64,000 bases of DNA from Gordonia oryzae (GTDB taxonomy: Bacteria; Actinomycetota; Actinomycetes; Mycobacteriales; Mycobacteriaceae): positions 1 through 64,000 of the forward strand of contig NZ_RKMH01000009.1 of the NCBI RefSeq assembly GCF_003797185.1, in the 5' to 3' direction. The position numbers and the translations under genes were made by a program. Under the pieces are notes generated by a model. It was given only the letters and a program-made list of their open reading frames with translations, was not told where the DNA came from and ran no database searches. Position 1 is the stretch's first letter. Every line of letters begins with the position of its first letter. Below, in pieces: positions 60,976 through 64,000 of the stretch.

Positions 60976-62775
60976 TTACACCCCGGAGATGCCGTACGCG
61001 TGGATCTTTCGGTACAGCGAGCTGCGCGAGAGTCCCAATGACGCGGCCGCGCGGACCCGGTTGCCGTCGCATTCGGTGAGTGCGGCGATGATCGCGTCGC
61101 GTTCGGTGGCCTCAAGGGTCGTCAGCGCGCGAGTGGTGTTCGCCCGGCAGTACCCGGGCAGGTCGTCGGGCTGGATCTCACCGACCGGTCGCCTGCGCAG
61201 CGCCTCGGCGAGGGCCTCACGGAGTTGCGGGATGTTGCCGGGCCACGAATAGGCGGCGAGGATGCGCATGGCCTTCGGGCTGATCCGGCTGTTACGTTGG
61301 GGCGCCAGGGCTTTGACGACGCGCACCACGATCGTGTGGAGGTCGATACCCCGCAGCCGCAGCGGCGGGATGGTGACGGACTGACCGATGCCTGGAAGTG
61401 ACGACGCCGACGGATGGTCGTCGGTGGGTGGTTCGATGGTGACCGCGAGAAGGTACCCCGCATCTGTCGCGGCAGCCACCAGGTCGGTCAACGTGGCCAC
61501 GGTGGGGGCCGAGACCTTGTCGAGATGCCGGATCACCAGCAGTGCGCACTCGTCGACGGCGTTCTCGGGCCCGGTGACCTGTTCGCCGCGTTCGACGCGT
61601 TGCGCGTCGATGACGACCACCGGCGCGTCGCCGTAGACCTCGTGAAAGGTCTCGGCGATCAGGCTCAATCGTCCCGAGCCCGGCTCGCCGATGACCAGGA
61701 CGCCCGTCCCCGACTCGAGAGCGGCGAGTGCCTCGGCGCGGGCGGCCTGCCACGCCGGACTGCTCGCCGGTTCACTCCGCGCGATCGGCGTCGACAGCGA
61801 CCGAAGTGCTTGCAGCCGAACCGAACCCGACGGAACATCATGGTCATCGTCGAGCAGCAACACCATGCCCACGGTGTCGCCGTTGTAGGTGATGGCGGTC
61901 GATCGCAACCGAATGCTTCGTCCGTCATCGAGGGTGATCCGACGAGCGCCGGGATCGTGTCGGGACATCAGGAAACGCGTGAACTCCACCACGCGTTCCT
62001 GATCGGCCGGCGACAGCATCTCCCGTGCACTCTCGTTGGCCATCACGGTGTCGGCGCCGGTGAGCTGGGGAGCCGCGTTGCCGACGGCCATTACTGCTTG
62101 ACGCGGGCGGGAGTCGGCGCGCAAATAGGTCTCGAACAACGCTCGTTTGGCCTGGCTGCGGTCGAGCAGTAAATTGCGGCCGATGTCGGCGGCTGCCGAG
62201 CGAATCAGGGCGTCCACCAAGGGATTCCACGTGTCGGCGAGCATACTGGCGTCGAGGACTCCGGCGACGCGGCCGGTCAGTGGGTCGAAGACCGGGGCAC
62301 CGGCACAGGCGAACTGCACAAGAGACTGGTTGAAATGCTCGTTGCCCACCACGGTGACGGGTGCTCCGACCTCGAAAACCGTTCCCACGCCGTTTGTTCC
62401 GACGCCACTCTCGTCGAAGCAGAACCCGCGCTGGAAGTCGACGCGATCGAGCACGCGGCCGACGGCCGTGGAGCAATCGCGCCGATCGACGATGCGTGCC
62501 TTGGCGTCGGTCAGGGCGATGGTGACCGGGACGTCGGACATGTCCCGGGCGAGGCGCTCGATCACCGGTTGCGCGCAGCGGGCCAATCGGGAATCGAAGT
62601 CGATGTCCTCGAAGAATGCCACGGTGTAGCGATCGGCGTCGACGCCGGCATCGTGGCTGCGCTCCCAGGATGCCGCGACCACGTCGTCGACACCCGCGGC
62701 ACCTGCGGGCCCGTACTCGAGAAAATCGGCCCGGGCGGCGGCGATGCGGAGCTGCCGCTCACGGATATCGGTCAT
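60976..62775 (-). CDS. AcoR-type transcriptional activator (GAF - AAA-like - Fis HTH)
   Basis: A 599-residue regulator. An N-terminal GAF domain (FCFDESGVGTNGVGTVFEVGAPVTVVGNEHFNQSLVQFACAGAPVFDPLTGRVAGVLD) is typical of AcoR/MimR activators. A PAS-like middle follows, then a degenerate AAA+ region (VLVIGEPGSGRLSLI as Walker A, RHLDK at the Walker B place). The sigma-54 contact motif GAFTGA is not seen. A C-terminal Fis-type helix-turn-helix (ERDAIIAALTECDGNRVRAAASLGLSRSSLYRKIHAYGI) ends it. In actinobacteria such proteins act without sigma-54 and control alkane, ketone or acetoin genes. It is divergent from the BVMO at 62970, with two dyads between them. Confidence 0.88.
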   Translation of the reverse strand: MTDIRERQLRIAAARADFLEYGPAGAAGVDDVVAASWERSHDAGVDADRYTVAFFEDIDFDSRLARCAQPVIERLARDMSDVPVTIALTDAKARIVDRRDCSTAVGRVLDRVDFQRGFCFDESGVGTNGVGTVFEVGAPVTVVGNEHFNQSLVQFACAGAPVFDPLTGRVAGVLDASMLADTWNPLVDALIRSAAADIGRNLLLDRSQAKRALFETYLRADSRPRQAVMAVGNAAPQLTGADTVMANESAREMLSPADQERVVEFTRFLMSRHDPGARRITLDDGRSIRLRSTAITYNGDTVGMVLLLDDDHDVPSGSVRLQALRSLSTPIARSEPASSPAWQAARAEALAALESGTGVLVIGEPGSGRLSLIAETFHEVYGDAPVVVIDAQRVERGEQVTGPENAVDECALLVIRHLDKVSAPTVATLTDLVAAATDAGYLLAVTIEPPTDDHPSASSLPGIGQSVTIPPLRLRGIDLHTIVVRVVKALAPQRNSRISPKAMRILAAYSWPGNIPQLREALAEALRRRPVGEIQPDDLPGYCRANTTRALTTLEATERDAIIAALTECDGNRVRAAASLGLSRSSLYRKIHAYGISGV

Positions 62776-62809
62776 CGTCGTGCGTCCTCCTCTCGTCGGT
62801 CCCCCTCCA

Positions 62810-62903
62810 TTGTGACCTGCCGCACAACGGTCGATTATGCAACGCCCTCAACTGCGACGACACCGTCCAACGGGTCAGGAATGGTGTCCCAATTTGGGAC
62901 ACC
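62810..62903. promoter_or_regulatory. Two dyads between acoR-like regulator and BVMO
   Basis: TTGTG and CACAA flank 8 bases at 62810-62827. GGTGTCCCAA, one T, then TTGGGACACC form a perfect 21-base palindrome at 62883-62903. The second is the best operator in the window and lies 66 bases before the BVMO ATG, the usual upstream activator position. The divergent AcoR-type regulator is the obvious binder. Confidence 0.65.
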
Positions 62904-62969
62904 CGAGACTGCCCGGACACTCACGACACTGGCTGGCGAACGTGAGGAATGTCATAACCAGGAGGAAGA

Positions 62970-64000
<1,031 letters not shown>

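Overview
The window is high-GC DNA from an actinobacterium of the mycolic-acid group (Mycobacteriales). Gordonia is the best guess, with Rhodococcus or Mycolicibacterium relatives possible. The basis is a WhiB protein, an MmpS-like membrane protein, a PE-PPE-type secreted hydrolase, three FadD-type ligases, several Baeyer-Villiger monooxygenases and P450s, many GTG starts, and lipoprotein signals. This assignment is inference from gene content; no marker gene is complete (only the 3' tail of a 5S rRNA is present).

Layout. 1-2014: 5S rRNA tail and its hairpin, then a two-gene glyoxylate cassette (hydroxypyruvate isomerase, tartronate semialdehyde reductase). 2040-5730: DinB protein, IS3 scrap, lipoprotein and a decayed MFS transporter. 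5731-10861: FadD ligase and a large SWIM-SNF2 helicase. 10862-13993: decaying genes (isochorismatase relic, lipase cut by an in-frame TAG, frameshifted membrane protein). 14197-16882: MmpS-like protein, AlkA-type glycosylase running into its convergent neighbour, START-domain protein, and a Phd/RelE toxin-antitoxin pair. 17071-24424: a tight five-gene operon SWIM / DUF5691 / MoxR AAA / DUF5682 / VWA, the strongest candidate for an uncharacterised system. 24439-27284: hydrolase and small membrane or secreted proteins. 27430-30158: styrene-monooxygenase-like fragment, EthD protein and AraC regulator, the regulator and the flanking genes broken. 30244-34087: P450 / ferredoxin / ferredoxin reductase operon with a divergent LysR regulator. 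34104-37213: ADP-ribosylglycohydrolase and VWA protein divergent from an NrtR-like Nudix regulator. 37230-42890: secreted hydrolase, FadD, P450 and BVMO on the minus strand. 43250-46263: LacI relic, WhiB, HNH nuclease, membrane Ser/Thr kinase. 46285-53795: VanX-type lipoprotein, PucR regulator with a divergent EthA-like BVMO, DUF6777-like membrane protein, DinB and flavin-nucleotide proteins. 53827-60159: acyl-CoA synthetase, GAF-LuxR, IclR, PobA and aldehyde dehydrogenase. 60180-64000: LuxR and luciferase-like relics, an AcoR-type regulator and a divergent BVMO that runs off the window end.

How it fits together. Much of the right half is regulator-plus-oxygenase units (LysR/P450, PucR/BVMO, AcoR/BVMO, IclR/PobA), typical of a soil actinomycete degrading ketones, terpenoids, steroids or aromatics and feeding acids to CoA ligases. 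Two other modules look like protein-level control: the MoxR-VWA operon, and the NrtR / VWA / ADP-ribosylglycohydrolase group, probably linked to NAD or ADP-ribose. Many genes carry single frameshifts or in-frame stops. They may be true decay or assembly errors, and the sequence alone cannot separate these.
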